From the NCBI GenBank assembly GCA_050246795.1, contig JBFWVJ010000002.1:124001-188000 (forward strand): a DNA stretch of 64,000 nucleotides, read 5' to 3'. Positions within the stretch are counted from its first letter, which is position 1; each line of letters starts with the position of its first letter. Source of the stretch: JBFWVJ01 sp050246795 (GTDB lineage Bacteria > Patescibacteriota > Gracilibacteria > JAUYGZ01). The notes under the pieces were generated by a model. The model was not told the DNA's origin. It did no database searches and was given only the letters and a program-made list of their open reading frames with translations. Shown in pieces: positions 16,954 to 25,781 of the stretch. Position numbers and translations under genes: made by a program.

Positions 16954-17556
16954 CTATGCCGCTGGAGCCAAAACTTTTAGAACGTCGAGACGAATGAGGC
17001 TTCTCGCGCTTTCGAGAGGTGATGTCTTTTCAGGAAGGATTCTTTTGGAGAGTCGAAAGTTCATTTTGTATCCGTTTTTATTCAGAACATTCGTGTTTTC
17101 ATCGACTCGGTATTGTTCCAGGTGTTCCAACGCCTCGCTGCCTGCTGAAACTTCCATGCCACATTTTTTGCCAAGGTTGACCACCGAAAGCTGACTGGTT
17201 TCGAGCATGAGATGAGTGGGGGACTGCTGGGCATTCGCTAACTGTTGAGCCCGCTCTTCGATGGCCTGCATCATCTGGGTCGCTATCCCTTGCCCCCGGA
17301 AATCGGGATGAACGATGCGGTGCGTAATGTCGATCAACCCGTCGACTTCCGTCCATATGAAATGGAAGACGTCGATGCCTTTGTAAGACAGCAGAGCACT
17401 GTATGACTGCTCCGGCATGGGGATAAAGCGGAATTCCAATTCATCCGAAAACTGGACCTTTTGATACTCCCATTCGGAAAACAGAACGTCCTTCATCCGT
17501 GCCCAATGGGATGGCAAGAGTTCAAGAACCGATGGATTTTCTGAAACTCGATGCAT
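16954..17556 (-). CDS. GNAT-family N-acetyltransferase
   Basis: A 200-residue protein with one GNAT fold. The acetyl-CoA binding motif A is visible as ITHRIVHPDFRGQGIATQMM (Arg-x-x-Gly-x-Gly/Ala pattern) near residue 83. The substrate is unknown. The C-terminal 50 residues (RLSKRILPEKTSPLESARS onward) extend beyond the usual domain. It is upstream of the DUF218 gene on the same strand with a 53-bp gap. Confidence 0.82.
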   Translation of the reverse strand: MHRVSENPSVLELLPSHWARMKDVLFSEWEYQKVQFSDELEFRFIPMPEQSYSALLSYKGIDVFHFIWTEVDGLIDITHRIVHPDFRGQGIATQMMQAIEERAQQLANAQQSPTHLMLETSQLSVVNLGKKCGMEVSAGSEALEHLEQYRVDENTNVLNKNGYKMNFRLSKRILPEKTSPLESARSLIRLDVLKVLAPAA

Positions 17557-17644
17557 TTTTTGTTTTTATTTCACTTCATTATAGCAAAGAACGATGGAAA
17601 TTGCTAGCTAAGCAGAATTACAGTAAAATATGGGGGATTTGCAT

Positions 17645-17721
17645 GCAGGAGTATTAAGAACGTAATGAGTATTAGGAAAAATCCTCATACTCCTGATACT
17701 CTTCATACTCGTACTACTCCT
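17645..17721. repeat. Hairpin of 9-bp tandem units before smpB
   Basis: Left arm carries GGAGTATTA and ATGAGTATTAGGA; the right arm carries ATACTCCTG, ATACTCTTC and ATACTCGTA units, ending at the smpB ATG. The arms are complementary around AAAA, so a leader hairpin abuts the start codon. Confidence 0.7.
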
Positions 17722-18171
17722 ATGAAGCTCCTCGCCTCCAACAAAAAAGCCTACTTTGACTACGAAATCGTAGAAAGCTTTGTAGCAGGGATCAAACTGG
17801 AAGGGCGGGAAATCAAATCGCTGCGCAGCCAAAAGCCAAATTTCGCCGGGAGTTATGTGACGATCCAGCAGGGGAAGCCTTTGTTGAACGACTTGAATAT
17901 TCCCCGGTACCACTACGACAGCAGTCCGGAGTATGATCCGAAACGCAAGCGCCTTCTTTTACTAAAAAAATCCGAAATCGACCGCATCGAAGGGAAGCTC
18001 TCAGGGCAGGGAATTACGCTCGTTCCTTTGGAAATCGGTTTGGATCGGCAGTGGGCCAAGGTGAAGATCGGGCTGGTGCGCGGGAAGAAGCAGTATGATA
18101 AGCGGCGAACGATGAAAGAGCGGGATGAAAAGAGGAATGTTCAGCGTATAATAAAATCACATCGTTCATGA
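17722..18171 (+). CDS. smpB: SsrA-binding protein
   Basis: The 149-residue protein is the tmRNA partner in trans-translation. The oligonucleotide-binding beta barrel is clear: NKKAYFDYEIVESFVAGIKL, the signature GREIKSLRSQKPNFAGSYV, and a basic C-terminal tail KKQYDKRRTMKERDEKR that enters the ribosomal A site. ATG 17722 gives the expected N-terminus; the frame is open upstream only through repeat DNA. The ssrA gene itself is not in the window. The nucleotidyltransferase starts 3 bp downstream. Confidence 0.96.
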   Translation: MKLLASNKKAYFDYEIVESFVAGIKLEGREIKSLRSQKPNFAGSYVTIQQGKPLLNDLNIPRYHYDSSPEYDPKRKRLLLLKKSEIDRIEGKLSGQGITLVPLEIGLDRQWAKVKIGLVRGKKQYDKRRTMKERDEKRNVQRIIKSHRS

Positions 18172-18174
18172 TTT

Positions 18175-18663
18175 ATGAATATCTTTGAAACCATATTCGA
18201 TTCCCTGAATAAAGCTCAGATAACTTATGCAGTTGTTGGTGGTGTTGCAGTGATACTTCATGGGTACGGAAGGTATACGACTGATCTGGATCTCATTTTG
18301 CTGTTGGATAAGGACAATATCGATAAGATGGACATGGTAATGACATCCATGGGGTATCTACCGAGACAGCCGATTCGATTTAAAGATCTTAAAGATCATT
18401 CGACCGTAAAAAGATTGGTCTCAGAAAAAAATATGAAGGCCTTTACCTTCATGGGACAGGGGAGGAACCTCATGTCAATCGACGTACTCGCTGATGCCTC
18501 GCTTGATTTTGACAAATTCGAGAAAAACATCGTCTTACAGCAACTGTATGATACAGTGGTTCCAGTGATAGGTTTCGACGACCTGATTGAAATGAAAAGG
18601 CAAGCAGGCCGCCCCCAGGATTTAGCCGATATTCAAGCACTCATCGATGCAAAACTCCTCTGA
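18175..18663 (+). CDS. Nucleotidyltransferase-like protein (AbiEii/MNT type)
   Basis: A 162-residue protein with a minimal polymerase-beta nucleotidyltransferase core: YAVVGGVAVILHGYGRYTTD at about 18-37 with the GG motif, then TDLDLIL carrying the two acidic metal ligands. A later acidic residue in MSIDVLAD may be the third. Such proteins occur as antitoxin-like or toxin-like partners in two-gene modules. The following 54-residue gene overlaps it by 17 bp, consistent with a pair. The region is somewhat AT-richer than smpB, suggesting separate acquisition. Confidence 0.8.
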   Translation: MNIFETIFDSLNKAQITYAVVGGVAVILHGYGRYTTDLDLILLLDKDNIDKMDMVMTSMGYLPRQPIRFKDLKDHSTVKRLVSEKNMKAFTFMGQGRNLMSIDVLADASLDFDKFEKNIVLQQLYDTVVPVIGFDDLIEMKRQAGRPQDLADIQALIDAKLL

Positions 18664-18811
18664 AAAATCACCGCAAAAGCTCTATAATGCTGATCTAGAA
18701 ATGCTCAGGAGATGGAAGCATGCTCCAGCTGGGGACAAACTCCAATGGCTGGCAGATGGCATTGAGTTTTTTTCGCGTCCAAGAAAGACTATCAAAAAAT
18801 CTCAGCACTAA
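18647..18811 (+). CDS. Small partner protein of the nucleotidyltransferase
   Basis: A 54-residue frame starting within the end of the nucleotidyltransferase gene. The product includes LEMLRRWKHAPAGDKLQWLA followed by DGIEFF, resembling the short basic proteins with a KLxWL core that accompany nucleotidyltransferases in many genomes. It ends 4 bp into the convergent asnS gene. Toxin/antitoxin-like pairing is inferred. Confidence 0.6.
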   Translation: MQNSSEKSPQKLYNADLEMLRRWKHAPAGDKLQWLADGIEFFSRPRKTIKKSQH

Positions 18812-20094
18812 GGCGTCAACCGATTCAACATCCGTGGGAACGGGATACTCTCCCGCACATGCTTGAGCCCACAGATCCAGGTGACGATTCGTTCGAGGCC
18901 GTAGCCGAAGCCGGCGTGAGGGACGGAACCATATCGTCGCAGGTCGAGGTACCATTCCAGGCCTTTTTCGGGAATCTTGTGTTCGGCCATCCATTTTTTC
19001 ATCAATTCTAAGTCGTCTTCACGCTGCGAGCCGCCGATGATTTCTCCGTAGCCTTCCGGTGCGAGGAGGTCAGCGCAGAGGGCTCTGGTGCCATCTTCCG
19101 TCCGTTTCATGTAGAAGGCCTTTACCTTGGCAGGGTAGTGGGTCACGAAGATGGGCTGCTCGAAGCTTTGGGTGAGCATGGTTTCATCGTCGCCTCCGAG
19201 ATCATCGTCTTCTTTGATGTCCGAACCGAGCTCGTGCAGTTTTTTTACGACATCGGCGTGGTGCATGCGAAGGAAAGGAGCTTTGATTTTTTGCAGCGGT
19301 TCGATCGGTCGTTCCAAGGTATTGAGTTCCTTCACTCGGTTTTCCAAGACCCGTTTCAAGATGTGACAGATTAAATTTTCTTCGATTTCCAAGATGCCTT
19401 CAAGATCGCAGAAGGTCGCCTCCGCGTCCATCATCCAGAATTCGGTGAGGTGACGACGGGTTTTGGACTTTTCTGAGCGGAACACCGGACCGAAGTCGTA
19501 GCCTCTGCCGCAGCTCATGACGGCTGATTCCAAGTATAATTGTCCGGATTGGGACAGGTAGGCTGGTTCGCCGAAGTAATCAATCTCAAAAAGGTCTCCG
19601 CTGCCTTCGCAGGCGTTGTTGGAGAGGATCGGCGTGTCGATTTTTAAGAACCCGTTGTCGTGGAACCACTCCACGGTGGCGCGAATGATTTCGTCACGGA
19701 TGCGAAGGATGGCGAGCTGACGTTCGGAACGCAGCCAGACATGACGGTGGTCGAGCAGGAAGTCGGGGCCGTGTTCTTTTTTTCCAATGGGGTATTCTTC
19801 AGCGATGTGGACGATCTCGATGTCGGACACCTGCATCTCGAACACATCTTCATGCTTCGGATGCTTGCTGATCTCACCAGTGATGCGAACGGAGGATTCG
19901 ATGGTCAAGGCCTCTGCTTTTTGTATCACTTCTTCGCTCACCTTGGCGGCCTCTACCACAGCCTGCATCGTGCCGGTACCATCTCGGAGCTGGAGGAAGT
20001 AGATCTTCCCGGAACCTCGCTTGTTGTACATCCAGCCTTGGATAGTGACGGATTTCCCTACTTGGCCTGCAGAATCTTTAATGAAGAACACCAT
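18808..20094 (-). CDS. asnS: Asparaginyl-tRNA synthetase
   Basis: A 428-residue class IIb synthetase. The N-terminal OB-fold (VTIQGWMYNKRGSGKIYFLQ) is followed by the class II core: FLKIDTPILSNNACEG (motif 1), the SGQLYLE loop, FRSEKSKTRRHLTEFWMMDA (motif 2) and GFGYGLERIV (motif 3) with the C-terminal RESIPFPR. AsnRS is favoured over AspRS by the FWMMDAEATF and C-terminal PFPRMLNR sequences. A direct AsnRS means Asn-tRNA need not be made by GatCAB. Confidence 0.94.
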   Translation of the reverse strand: MVFFIKDSAGQVGKSVTIQGWMYNKRGSGKIYFLQLRDGTGTMQAVVEAAKVSEEVIQKAEALTIESSVRITGEISKHPKHEDVFEMQVSDIEIVHIAEEYPIGKKEHGPDFLLDHRHVWLRSERQLAILRIRDEIIRATVEWFHDNGFLKIDTPILSNNACEGSGDLFEIDYFGEPAYLSQSGQLYLESAVMSCGRGYDFGPVFRSEKSKTRRHLTEFWMMDAEATFCDLEGILEIEENLICHILKRVLENRVKELNTLERPIEPLQKIKAPFLRMHHADVVKKLHELGSDIKEDDDLGGDDETMLTQSFEQPIFVTHYPAKVKAFYMKRTEDGTRALCADLLAPEGYGEIIGGSQREDDLELMKKWMAEHKIPEKGLEWYLDLRRYGSVPHAGFGYGLERIVTWICGLKHVRESIPFPRMLNRLTP

Positions 20095-20103
20095 AGAAAA
20101 AAA

Positions 20104-20250
20104 TTAAAACAAATAGCTTCGAATGCATTGGATAACCTGGAGGACGGCTTTTGGAAGAGGAGCAGCTTCGTCAGATTCTGGCTTCTTGGCTGCTTGAAAC
20201 CCACGCTGCATCGTTTCGAAATAAGGAGTGATCTGATACAGGGCATTCAT
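20104..20250 (-). CDS. Possible 48-residue protein between eno and asnS
   Basis: The minus-strand ATG at 20250 opens a frame coding for a short amphipathic protein (MNALYQITPYFETMQRGFQA, then EAAPLPKAVLQVIQCIRSYL). It lies 16 bp downstream of the eno stop and just before asnS, in the same direction, and fills the gap neatly. No homologue is recognised. Confidence 0.4.
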   Translation of the reverse strand: MNALYQITPYFETMQRGFQAAKKPESDEAAPLPKAVLQVIQCIRSYLF

Positions 20251-20266
20251 AGGACTTAAAAAACGG

Positions 20267-21496
20267 TTAGGATTTTGCCAATTCCTCTTCGATCCTCAAC
20301 AGTTGGTTGTACTTGGCGATGCGGTCGGTACGGCTCAAGCTTCCCGTTTTGATCTGTCCACAGTTCAGACCAACCGCGAGATCGGCAATGGTCGTGTCTT
20401 CCGTTTCACCACTGCGGTGGGAGGAAATGGCGTTCATGCCATGTTTCTGCGCCAATTGGATCGCGTCGATGGTCTCCGAAAGGGTCCCGATCTGGTTGAG
20501 CTTGATGAGGATGGCATTGCAGGCTTTTTCATCGATCGCTTTTTGCAAGCGTTTGACATTGGTCACGAGCAGGTCATCACCGACGATCTGAACCTTGGAT
20601 CCCAAACGTTCGGTGATTTTTTTCCATCCTTCCCAGTCATCCTCGAAGAGGGGATCCTCGATGGAGACAATGGGAAATTTGCCGCAAAGGTATTCGTAGT
20701 AGCTGATGAGCTGGTCAGCCGTGGTCTCTTCCCCTTCGATGACATAGACCTTCTTTTCTTCGTTGTAGAATTCTGTCGCGGCCGCGTCGAGGGCGAACTC
20801 CATGACGGCTTCATGACCCGCTCTTTGAGTGGCCTCCCACATCACGCCCAGGGCTTCTTCGTGGGTGGTCAGATTCGGCGCGAATCCTCCTTCGTCTCCT
20901 ACGGAGGTGGCCATGTTCTTTTCCTGGAGCAGTTTTTTCAAGTGGTGGAAGACTTCGGTCCCGATGCGGAGGTTTTCAGAAAAGGTAGAGGCTTTGGGAA
21001 AGAGCATAAACTCCTGGATGTCCAAGGTATTGTCGGCATGTTGTCCTCCGTTGATGACGTTCATCATCGGGCGAGGCATTGATGGCTTTTCCGTTCCTGA
21101 AATGCGCGCCAAATACTTGTAGATCGGTTCGCCGCCGGATAGTCGCGCATAGGCTAAAGAGGCTCCTAACATCGCGTTTGCGCCCAGGCGGGATTTATTG
21201 TCCGTACCGTCGAGTTTGATGAGAAGTTCGTCGAATTCTCGTTGCTTGCAGAGTTCCATCCCGATGACTGCCTGGGCGATCTCACCTTTGACATTTGCAA
21301 CAGCTTTTAAGACGCCCTTGCCAAGATACTGGGTCTTATCTCCGTCGCGAAGTTCGACCGCTTCGTGCGCACCGGTTGAGGCTCCACTGGGGACGATCGC
21401 TCGGGCTACCATATCGTCGGCATACATTTCGACTTCGACGGTAGGATTGCCTCGGCTGTCGAGGACTTGGCGGGCTTTGACTTGGGTAATCTTCAT
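20267..21496 (-). CDS. eno: Enolase
   Basis: The 409-residue enzyme interconverts 2-phosphoglycerate and PEP. Motifs: ARQVLDSRGNPTVEVE, PSGASTGAHEAVELRDGD, the GGQHADNTLDIQEFM region, SVGDEGGFAPN, SIEDPLFEDDWEGW, GDDLLVTN, catalytic KLNQIGTLSE and SHRSGETEDTTIADLAVG. It is slightly shorter than the usual 425-432 residues. With PPDK, about 0.4 kb away on the same strand, it links lower glycolysis to pyruvate. Confidence 0.97.
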   Translation of the reverse strand: MKITQVKARQVLDSRGNPTVEVEMYADDMVARAIVPSGASTGAHEAVELRDGDKTQYLGKGVLKAVANVKGEIAQAVIGMELCKQREFDELLIKLDGTDNKSRLGANAMLGASLAYARLSGGEPIYKYLARISGTEKPSMPRPMMNVINGGQHADNTLDIQEFMLFPKASTFSENLRIGTEVFHHLKKLLQEKNMATSVGDEGGFAPNLTTHEEALGVMWEATQRAGHEAVMEFALDAAATEFYNEEKKVYVIEGEETTADQLISYYEYLCGKFPIVSIEDPLFEDDWEGWKKITERLGSKVQIVGDDLLVTNVKRLQKAIDEKACNAILIKLNQIGTLSETIDAIQLAQKHGMNAISSHRSGETEDTTIADLAVGLNCGQIKTGSLSRTDRIAKYNQLLRIEEELAKS

Positions 21497-21500
21497 GAAG

Positions 21501-21593
21501 TGGGAAATAGGGGATGATTGGGAGGGGGTGAGACGATTGGGAGGGGGTGGGACGATTGGGACGATTGGGACGATTGGGAGAATGGGGAGGATG
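21501..21593. repeat. 9-bp tandem repeat GGGACGATT
   Basis: Begins GGGAAATAGGGGATGATTGG and runs into at least three consecutive GGGACGATT units, with degenerate copies on both sides. The opening matches that of the atpD-atpC array (49717-49849) in opposite reading direction. Confidence 0.85.
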
Positions 21594-21597
21594 GTGA

Positions 21598-21885
21598 CTA
21601 TTGAGACAATTCGACTTCTCGCTGACAGCGGGCCCGGTCGGACCTGCGCGTGATCTGCAGGCAGATCGTACTGTTTTGTTCTCGGACGGCGATGCCTCGT
21701 ATACAGTCGGATGCCAAGCGTTCTGAAAGCTTCTTACACTCATCGACCGTCCTTGGCTGTTGTTGAGTGGTTGAAGGTTGATTTTGCTCGTTGAGCAATT
21801 GCGTCTGCAGACTTCCATTGCTGTAAAGGGCTACTGCAGTGATCACGACGGCTGCGACGATGAGCAATGGGAGTATTTTTTTCAT
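21598..21885 (-). CDS. Small secreted or membrane-anchored protein with four cysteines
   Basis: The 95-residue product has an N-terminal hydrophobic segment (KKILPLLIVAAVVITAVALY) and an exported domain with four cysteines in VDECKKLSERL, ASDCIRGIA, STICLQI and RARCQRE. The spacing suggests a helical hairpin held by two disulphides. Similar four-cysteine proteins are common and uncharacterised in CPR and archaeal genomes. The thioredoxin-fold lipoprotein at 36.2 kb could oxidise it. Confidence 0.65.
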   Translation of the reverse strand: MKKILPLLIVAAVVITAVALYSNGSLQTQLLNEQNQPSTTQQQPRTVDECKKLSERLASDCIRGIAVREQNSTICLQITRRSDRARCQREVELSQ

Positions 21886-21907
21886 GGGAGAAAAAATAAA
21901 GAGTGGA

Positions 21908-24517
21908 TTACTTTTTCTTTAGTTCCGCTTGCGCGGCCGCTAGGCGAGCGATGGGCACTCGGAAAGGAGAACAAGAGACGTAATCGAATCCGAGCCCAAT
22001 ACAAAACTCAACTGAAGAAGGTTCTCCGCCGTGTTCGCCACAGATCCCCAGCTTGATGTCAGGACGGGTGCTTCTTCCTTTTTCCACTGCTAATTTCATC
22101 AGTGCTCCGACTCCTTCTTGATCGACCACCGCAAAGGGGTCTTCTTTCACGATGCCATTTTCTTGGTAAAATCCGAGGAATTTCCCGGCGTCGTCTCGAG
22201 AATATCCGAAGGTCATTTGGGTCAGATCATTCGTGCCGAAGGAGAAGAATTCTGCCTTTTCAGCGATCTTGTCCGCGACGACGCAAGCACGTGGCACTTC
22301 GATCATGGTCCCGACCTTGTAGTCGAGCTCCATACCGCTTTCAGCGATGAGTTGGTCAGCGAACTTTCGGACCATTTTTTCGAGGTGTTCCAATTCCTGA
22401 GCGAGGGAAACCAACGGGATCATAATTTCCGGAGTGACGATTTTTCCGGATTTTTTTACTTCCAGGGCGGCCATAATGATGGCCTTCACCTGCATGACGG
22501 TGATCTCAGGGTAAGTAATGCCCAGTCGGCACCCACGGTGTCCCAGCATGGGATTCACTTCGTGGAGGGCCTTGATCTTGGCCTTCACATGATCGGGGGT
22601 GACGTTCAACTCTTTCGCAACGGCGGCGATTTCATCTTCTTCGTGAGGAAGGAATTCGTGCAGGGGAGGATCGAGCAAGCGGATGGTGACTGGTAATCCT
22701 TCCATGATTTCGAAGATTTCGACAAAGTCGCTTTTTTGATAGGGGAGGAGTTTGTCGATGGCTTTCACCCTGCTTTCCAGGTCATCCGACAAGATCATTT
22801 CCCGGATGTGGAGAATGCGTTCCTCATTGAAGAACATGTGCTCGGTACGGCAGAGTCCGATCCCTTCGGCACCGAACTTGCGGCCATTCTTGCAGTCGAA
22901 GGGCGTTTCAGCGTTGGTGCGCACTCGGACCTTTCGGATGTCATCGGCCCAGCCCATGAGTTCTTCGAAGTACTCGTCCAAGCTCGGAGGGACGGTCTTG
23001 ATTTCGCCCAGGTACACTTCTCCGTCATTTCCGGATAGCGTGATCACCTCTCCTTTTTTGACCACAGTGCCGTTCACGGTGAACTGCTGTTGTTTGTAGT
23101 CAATTTTCACTTCGCCAGCTCCCGCGACACAGCATTTCCCCATTCCTCGGGCAACGACGGCCGCATGGGAGGTCATCCCTCCGGTGGAAGTCAAGATCCC
23201 CATCGCCGAATGCATCCCGGCGATGTCTTCCGGAGAGGTTTCATGGCGAACCAAAATCACCTTGTGGCCCAATTTGTGGGCTTCCACGGCTTCATCGGCG
23301 GTGAACACCACCTCCCCACAAGCTGCTCCAGGGGAAGCGGGCAGGCCTTTGGTGATCGCGTTCTTTTCGGCATTTGGATCCAGTGCCGGGTGAAGGATCG
23401 GCTCTAGGGAGCGTGGATCCACTCTCAGGACGGCGGTGTTTTTGTCGATCACGCCTTCCTTTACCATTTCCACGGCGATGCGCACGGCGGCTTGTCCGGT
23501 CCGTTTGCCGTTACGGGTTTGGAGGATGAAGAGCTTGCCTTTTTCGATGGTGAACTCGATGTCCTGCATGTCCTTGTAATGGTGTTCGAGCTTGTCGAAG
23601 ACACCTGTAAGCTCTTTATAGACTTCCGGCATCTGGGCTTCTAGTTCGCTGATCTTTTTCGGGGTGCGAATCCCGGCGACCACGTCTTCACCTTGGGCGT
23701 TCATGAGGTACTCTCCGTAGTATCCTTTCTCTCCCGTTGATGGATTTCGTGTGAAAGCAACTCCTGTCCCGCTGTCATCTCCCATGTTTCCGAACACCAT
23801 GCTCTGCACATTCACGGCAGTGCCCCAGTCGTGGGGGATTTTGTTGATATTTCGGTAGGTGATGGCTCGCTTGTTGTTCCAGGATTCGAAGACGGCATTG
23901 ATAGCCCCCAGGAGCTGTTCCCAGGGATCGCTTGGGAAGTCGTGTCCCAGTTTTTCCCGGACGACGGATTTGTAGATGGTGACCAATTGCTTGAGGTCAT
24001 CCGCTGTCATGTCGAGGTCTTGTTCGTAGCCTTTTGAAGCTTTGTATTCCTGAAATTTCTCTTCGAAGTAGTGGTGGTCGACTTCGAGCACCACATTGCC
24101 ATACATATTGATAAAACGACGATAAGCGTCGTAGGCGAAGCGCTCGTTTCCGGTTTGCTGAATGATCCCCTCGATCGTGGTATCGTTTAAACCAAGATTG
24201 AGGACCGTGTCCATCATTCCCGGCATGGAGGCTCGGGCTCCTGAACGGACCGAAAAAAGCAGAGGGTTTTGGGCATCTCCGAATGCCTTGCCCATTTTGT
24301 GCTCTACTTTTCCTACTGCTTCTTTGACCTTGTCCATAAACTCTGGCACGTGCTCCTTTTTGTTCTGATAGGTAATGCAATATTCCGTGGTGATGGTGAA
24401 CCCAGGAGGTACTTGCAATCCCAATCCGGTCATTTCTGCCAAATTGGCGCCTTTCCCACCGAGAAGGTTCTTCATGTCCTTGTTGCCTTCTTCAAAGGCG
24501 TAAATGTATTGGTCCAT
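21908..24517 (-). CDS. ppdK: Pyruvate, phosphate dikinase
   Basis: 869 residues covering the three PPDK domains: N-terminal ATP-grasp (LLGGKGANLAEMTGLGLQVP, SVRSGARASMPGMMDTVLNL), the central phosphohistidine domain with His451 in GGMTSHAAVVARGMGK, and the C-terminal PEP/pyruvate TIM barrel (FGAEGIGLCRTEHMFF, MLGHRGCRLGI, FSFGTNDLTQMTFGYSRDD). It converts PEP, AMP and PPi to pyruvate, ATP and Pi reversibly. In CPR genomes it often takes the role of pyruvate kinase. Transcribed on the same strand as eno. Confidence 0.97.
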   Translation of the reverse strand: MDQYIYAFEEGNKDMKNLLGGKGANLAEMTGLGLQVPPGFTITTEYCITYQNKKEHVPEFMDKVKEAVGKVEHKMGKAFGDAQNPLLFSVRSGARASMPGMMDTVLNLGLNDTTIEGIIQQTGNERFAYDAYRRFINMYGNVVLEVDHHYFEEKFQEYKASKGYEQDLDMTADDLKQLVTIYKSVVREKLGHDFPSDPWEQLLGAINAVFESWNNKRAITYRNINKIPHDWGTAVNVQSMVFGNMGDDSGTGVAFTRNPSTGEKGYYGEYLMNAQGEDVVAGIRTPKKISELEAQMPEVYKELTGVFDKLEHHYKDMQDIEFTIEKGKLFILQTRNGKRTGQAAVRIAVEMVKEGVIDKNTAVLRVDPRSLEPILHPALDPNAEKNAITKGLPASPGAACGEVVFTADEAVEAHKLGHKVILVRHETSPEDIAGMHSAMGILTSTGGMTSHAAVVARGMGKCCVAGAGEVKIDYKQQQFTVNGTVVKKGEVITLSGNDGEVYLGEIKTVPPSLDEYFEELMGWADDIRKVRVRTNAETPFDCKNGRKFGAEGIGLCRTEHMFFNEERILHIREMILSDDLESRVKAIDKLLPYQKSDFVEIFEIMEGLPVTIRLLDPPLHEFLPHEEDEIAAVAKELNVTPDHVKAKIKALHEVNPMLGHRGCRLGITYPEITVMQVKAIIMAALEVKKSGKIVTPEIMIPLVSLAQELEHLEKMVRKFADQLIAESGMELDYKVGTMIEVPRACVVADKIAEKAEFFSFGTNDLTQMTFGYSRDDAGKFLGFYQENGIVKEDPFAVVDQEGVGALMKLAVEKGRSTRPDIKLGICGEHGGEPSSVEFCIGLGFDYVSCSPFRVPIARLAAAQAELKKK

Positions 24518-24555
24518 GGATAAGGTTTAGTTGGTCGCGATTACTGTAGCAGAAA

Positions 24556-24776
24556 GTAAAAGGGCGTAAAGGTTGTAGGGGGTTTTAAGGCTAAGGGACG
24601 TAATGGTCGTAAGGGTTTTAAGGGTTATAAGGAGATTGATGGGCTTTAAAAAAGCATTAAAGTAGGCTTTAATAGAAGCCACTTTGTTCACTCCATTCTC
24701 TTCATGAAGAGATGGTACCAGGTATTGAGCCACCGTTAAAACCCTTCCGTCCCTTAGCACCCTTACAACCCTCCCC
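24556..24776. repeat. Inverted pair of 9-bp repeat arrays between ppdK and dus
   Basis: The left array (about 24556-24632) contains AAGGGACGT, AAGGGTTTT and AAGGGTTAT units; the right array (24733-24776) carries the complements (AAAACCCTT, CGTCCCTTA, CACCCTTAC). They can pair over about 100 bp. The dus ATG lies immediately after the right array. Nothing else is seen in this gap. Confidence 0.75.
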
Positions 24777-25781
24777 ATGTTTTCCTGGTCCCAGTACTCC
24801 AACGCCCATCCTGCCGTCGTCCAGTCTCCCATGGCGGGCTATACCGATAGCGCCTACAAACAGATCGCCCGGATGTGCGCGCCGGAGGCCATCGTGGTGA
24901 CGGAGTTCTTGTCAGCGGACGCGATTTTTTACAAATCGAAGAAGACCATGCAGATGGCGGCCTTTGATCCCTCGGAACACCCGGTCATTCTCCAGCTCTT
25001 CGGCAAGCATCCCGATCGCTTTGTGTATGCGGCGAAGGTGGCGGAAGAAATGGGCTATGACGGAGTGGATATCAATATGGGTTGTCCGGCGAAGAAGGTG
25101 ATCCACAGCGATCATGGTTCGGCCTTGGTGAAGATCGAAAACCGATGTACGGCGATGAAAATCGTGAATGATATGGTCAAAGCCGTGAAGATCCCGGTGA
25201 CGGTGAAGACCCGATTGGGTTGGGAAAACGCCGATGATTTGATCCCGTTTTGCAAGGAACTCGAGCAGAACGGAGCCGCCGCAGTGACCATCCACGGTAG
25301 AACCACCAAGCAGGGCTATACTGGTTTGGCGGATTGGGAGCCCATCTACGAACTGAAGCGTCAGCTGAAGATCCCGGTCTTCGGCAATGGAGACATCACC
25401 AGTGTCAGCGCCTTTCGGAAAAAACTGGGGAACTTGGATGGGGTCTACGTCGCCCGTGGGACCTTCGGCGACCCCTGGATCCTGGGGGACATTTTGGAAT
25501 TCGCCAGAAACCGTGAGAAGTACGATCACCTCAGCGATGAAGAACTGGACGAACGGTTTCCTAGGACTGACAAAATCTCCTGGGAACGAAAAAAAGAGGT
25601 GGTGCTGCGCCACTGCGAGCTGTCCGTGCAAACGAAAGGGGAGCGGGTGGGCATGCTCGAAATCCGCAAGCATTTAGCGGCCTACATCAAAGGACTTGCT
25701 GGAGCCCGCGAACTGCGGGAAAAGCTGGTGCGGGTCGAAAACCTGGAGCAGGTGAGAGAGATCCTCTCGACCATTGATTAA
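24777..25781 (+). CDS. dus: tRNA-dihydrouridine synthase
   Basis: A 334-residue flavin enzyme that reduces uridines in the tRNA D loop. FMN-binding TIM barrel motifs: VQSPMAGYTDSAYKQIAR, LQLFGKHPDRFV, DGVDINMGCPAKKVIHSDHG with catalytic Cys103, VKTRLGW, VTIHGRTTKQGYTG and VFGNGDITS. It resembles DusB but subfamily assignment needs a tree. Its 3' end overlaps the convergent giant gene by 4 bp. Confidence 0.94.
   Translation: MFSWSQYSNAHPAVVQSPMAGYTDSAYKQIARMCAPEAIVVTEFLSADAIFYKSKKTMQMAAFDPSEHPVILQLFGKHPDRFVYAAKVAEEMGYDGVDINMGCPAKKVIHSDHGSALVKIENRCTAMKIVNDMVKAVKIPVTVKTRLGWENADDLIPFCKELEQNGAAAVTIHGRTTKQGYTGLADWEPIYELKRQLKIPVFGNGDITSVSAFRKKLGNLDGVYVARGTFGDPWILGDILEFARNREKYDHLSDEELDERFPRTDKISWERKKEVVLRHCELSVQTKGERVGMLEIRKHLAAYIKGLAGARELREKLVRVENLEQVREILSTID

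Noticed and set aside
22118..22696. Open frames opposite ppdK and other long genes
   Set aside because: They mirror strongly conserved coding sequence and have no independent family resemblance.
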